From assembly GCA_035560815.1 (NCBI GenBank), contig DATMYR010000088.1, forward strand, positions 62,001 through 126,000: DNA of 64,000 nucleotides, in the 5' to 3' direction. Positions 61,845-64,000 of the stretch are shown one piece after another (positions within the stretch are counted from its first letter, which is position 1; every line of letters begins with the position of its first letter). The notes under the pieces were generated by a model that was not told where the DNA came from, did no database searches, and was given only the letters and a program-made list of their open reading frames with translations. Source of the stretch: UBA5314 sp035560815. GTDB lineage: Bacteria > Bacillota > Syntrophomonadia > Syntrophomonadales > Syntrophomonadaceae. The position numbers and the translations under genes were made by a program.

Positions 61845-62186
61845 ATGCCTCTCATGTGGATTATGACTGTACTATTTTTAGTCGGTGGTGTGCTGCTGGG
61901 CCTGCATCTGCCTATCATGTCGTATGTGTTCACCAAGTATATGTCCATTGCGGTTCTTGCGGCATTGGATTCTGTTTTTGGCGGCATTCGCGCCTATCAG
62001 GAAGATCACTTTGACAACCTGATATTCCTCAGCGGATTCGTTGCTAATACACTGCTAGCCGCCGGACTGGCTTATCTGGGCGATCTTTTGCGGATAGAGC
62101 TCTATTTAGCGGCGGTTGTGGTCTTCGGTGTTCGTATATTCCAGAATTTGGCCATAATTCGTCGATATCTATTGAAAAAATACTGA
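61845..62186 (+). CDS. sbp: Small basic protein Sbp (DUF1290)
   Basis: 113-aa membrane protein with three or four hydrophobic helices, matching DUF1290: LGLHLPIMSYVFTKYMSIAVLAALDS (across residues 18-43) and GGIRAYQEDHF. Encoded beside DUF881 and ftsZ in many Gram-positives (sbp in Bacillus). No function established. ATG 61845 behind TAGGAG. Confidence 0.88.
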   Translation: MPLMWIMTVLFLVGGVLLGLHLPIMSYVFTKYMSIAVLAALDSVFGGIRAYQEDHFDNLIFLSGFVANTLLAAGLAYLGDLLRIELYLAAVVVFGVRIFQNLAIIRRYLLKKY

Positions 62187-62257
62187 ATAATTTCCCCTGA
62201 ATAAAAAGGGAATAAGCGGCGTTCTGTGGTATTAAGACTATAGAATTGCTTTAAGGG

Positions 62258-63493
62258 GTGCTTGCCATTAAGAGAAGGAACACGTTTGTTGCCGTGGACG
62301 TAGGCACCAGTTACATAAAAGCCGCTATGGCCGAGTTGAATTTTGGTCAGGATATTAATCTTTTAGGTGTGAGCAAAGTACCGGCTCGAGGCCTGCGTAA
62401 AGGCAATATCATAGACATTGAGAGCACCGCTAAATCTATCGAGGAGTGCCTTAATGAATTAGAGCGCCTAACCGGTGTGGAGATAAACAGTGCTCTATTT
62501 GGTTTTTCTGGTGGGAGCATTACTGCGATAAACAACCAGGCTGTTGTAGCGGTAGGCAATCCCACTTACGAGATCACCCGGGATGATAGAGATCGGGTCC
62601 TGCAATCGTCTCGTAATGTTGCCTTGCCTCCGGACAAGACCATTGTGCAAACCATCGAAAGACAGTATATAGTAGATGGCTATGAAGGTGTAAACGACCC
62701 GGTAGGAATGGTGGGAAGCCGCCTGGAAGCGGAAGTGACTGTTGTCATTGCTGCCACTGCCGCGATTCAGAATCTGTATCGTTGCGCCAACCGGATTAAT
62801 TTACATATCAATCAACTGGTCTACAGTCCCCTATTGGCGGCCGAGGCGGTTCTTATTCCGGCTGAAAAAGAGATGGGCGTTGTACTGGTAGATCTAGGAG
62901 GAGGAACCACTGAGATTGCCTTTTACGAAAACGGCAGCCTCAGCAATACATCGGTTCTTCCCATGGGTGACGAATACCTGGCCAAGGATCTGGCCATTGT
63001 CCTTAAGACCTCTATGGAGGAGGCCAATCGCATACTTGAAAAGAGCGCGGTAGCTAATCCTAAGATGGCCCAGGAAGATTTGATCATTAATGTACGGAAC
63101 ATCCAGGGAAAGGACATCAAACAAGTGCCCCAGGAAGTCATCGCGGAGATCATCTCCGCCCGGCTTTTGGAAATCGTTGAGTTGATTTATGAAGAACTGA
63201 AACAATATGATTGCCTGAATCGAATGCCTTCCGGTCTGGTGTTGACCGGTGGCGGGGCAGAACTGCCCGGGATCTCGGAGCTGTTCGAGCAGTATCTAGA
63301 TATGCCGGTACGGGTGGGTTTACCCGAAAACATGCGGGGAATGGCCCGGGAATTTAATCGCTCCCAGAACGGGAATGTGCTGGGAGGCATTCTGTATAGT
63401 ACCAGAATACCCGGTGTACAACCCAAAGAAGCATCAGTATTTTCCGGGTTTTTTGATAGATTTATTGATTGGTTCAAGGATATTTTCAGATAA
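62258..63493 (+). CDS. ftsA: Cell division protein FtsA
   Basis: Actin-like ATPase that tethers FtsZ to the membrane. VAVDVGTSYIKA (phosphate 1), the SHS2 (1C) insertion, LVDLGGGTTEIAFY (phosphate 2), VLTGGGAELPG and a C-terminal amphipathic helix (FFDRFIDWFKDIFR) for membrane binding. The start is ambiguous: GTG 62258 overlaps the only SD (AAGGGG), while ATT 62267 has ideal 8-nt spacing and gives MKRRNTFVAVDVG. The same arrangement is seen at gpr. Confidence 0.94.
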   Translation: MLAIKRRNTFVAVDVGTSYIKAAMAELNFGQDINLLGVSKVPARGLRKGNIIDIESTAKSIEECLNELERLTGVEINSALFGFSGGSITAINNQAVVAVGNPTYEITRDDRDRVLQSSRNVALPPDKTIVQTIERQYIVDGYEGVNDPVGMVGSRLEAEVTVVIAATAAIQNLYRCANRINLHINQLVYSPLLAAEAVLIPAEKEMGVVLVDLGGGTTEIAFYENGSLSNTSVLPMGDEYLAKDLAIVLKTSMEEANRILEKSAVANPKMAQEDLIINVRNIQGKDIKQVPQEVIAEIISARLLEIVELIYEELKQYDCLNRMPSGLVLTGGGAELPGISELFEQYLDMPVRVGLPENMRGMAREFNRSQNGNVLGGILYSTRIPGVQPKEASVFSGFFDRFIDWFKDIFR

Positions 63494-63512
63494 GGGGAGA
63501 AGGAGGATTAAT

Positions 63513-64000
63513 ATGCCGCTGGATTTTGATGTAGAAATGCAGCAGTTTGCTGACATCAAGGTGATCGGCGTTGGTGGAGGAGGAAACAACGCCATCAACC
63601 GGATGATCGAAGCGGGCCTCAAAGGTATTGAATTCATTGCCGTAAACACAGACGCCCAGGCCCTTTATCTGTCGCGGGCGGAAAAGAAGATCCAGATTGG
63701 TGAGAAGCTCACCAAAGGGCTGGGAGCCGGTGCAGATCCGGAGATCGGCATGAAGGCGGCTGAAGAGAGCGCCGAAGAAATTAAAAAATCTCTGATGGGC
63801 GCGGATATGGTCTTTGTTACCGCCGGGATGGGCGGGGGGACCGGAACCGGTGGGGCCCCGGTTATTGCCCGGATTGCCAAGGAATCAGGTGCTCTGACCG
63901 TAGGAGTGGTCACGAAACCATTTAACTTTGAAGGTCGTAAACGCAACACCCAGGCAGATCGTGGTATTCAGGCTTTAGCCCAGGAAGTGGATAGTTTGAT
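63513..64000 (+). CDS. ftsZ: Cell division protein FtsZ (3' truncated by window)
   Basis: First 162 codons of the tubulin-like GTPase that forms the division ring. ATG 63513 lies 5-6 nt from AAGGAGG. Visible motifs: IKVIGVGGGGNNAINRM (about 13-29), the T3 region NTDAQAL, and the tubulin signature GMGGGTGTGGAPV (about 107-119). The frame is open to the last base of the window. Last gene of the dcw cluster seen here. Confidence 0.97.
   Translation, partial: MPLDFDVEMQQFADIKVIGVGGGGNNAINRMIEAGLKGIEFIAVNTDAQALYLSRAEKKIQIGEKLTKGLGAGADPEIGMKAAEESAEEIKKSLMGADMVFVTAGMGGGTGTGGAPVIARIAKESGALTVGVVTKPFNFEGRKRNTQADRGIQALAQEVDSL

Noticed and set aside
1..64000. CRISPR arrays, tRNA or rRNA genes, prophage or transposase genes
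   Set aside because: No regularly spaced direct repeats, no tRNA T-arm signature in a plausible cloverleaf, and no integrase, phage or transposase-like protein were seen.

Overview
This window is a contiguous piece of a spore-forming, Gram-positive chromosome of the class Clostridia. Evidence: alpha/beta-type small acid-soluble spore proteins next to their germination protease, YlbJ/SpoVV, a T-box leader, Firmicutes-type RecJ, a dcw cluster with a PASTA-bearing SpoVD/FtsI, DUF881 and small basic protein, and frequent TTG/GTG starts behind strong Shine-Dalgarno (SD) sequences. The gene set (Pta-AckA, two MoeA-type proteins, HemZ, PaaK plus ACT) suits a strict anaerobe; a relative of Syntrophomonas is my best guess, by inference only.

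Layout. 1-6.1 kb: 3' end of recG, spore genes (ssp, gpr), rsmD, a coiled-coil protein, ylbJ and a patatin-like phospholipase. 6.5-10.1 kb: tmcAL divergent from pta-ackA, whose promoter overlaps a perfect dyad resembling a Rex (NADH sensor) box. 10.2-19.1 kb: yceD-rpmF-plsX, then rnc, an Elp3-like radical SAM gene, smc and ftsY. 19.1-22.9 kb: a compact four-gene nucleoside salvage operon (phosphorylase, MtnA isomerase, class II aldolase, MTA/SAH deaminase). 22.9-27.4 kb: two divergent MoeA genes and a P-loop protein. 27.8-34.5 kb: ynzC, recJ, relA/spoT, dtd, a metallo-hydrolase. 34.6-41.3 kb: a phenylalanine-type T-box with a doubled decision module in front of aroF-pheA, then hemZ, hisS, aspS. 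41.3-45.1 kb: a 6S RNA gene, paaK plus ACT protein, and a frameshifted response regulator. 45.4-64 kb: the division and cell wall cluster mraZ-rsmH-ftsL-spoVD-murE-murF-mraY-murD-ftsW-murG-murC-murA-ftsQ-DUF881-sbp-ftsA-ftsZ (ftsZ cut by the window end; no murB here).

The most unusual signal lies between genes. Dispersed repeats share a core GGGGACxxxCCTT and a small hairpin whose stem changes sequence but keeps its pairing. Two unrelated genes, tmcAL and ynzC, end inside this repeat in the same frame and so share the tail R(L/V)GDTPS. A separate 160-bp element with perfect 16-bp terminal inverted repeats sits between murA and ftsQ and begins inside the murA stop codon. No prophage, CRISPR array, tRNA, rRNA or transposase gene was seen.
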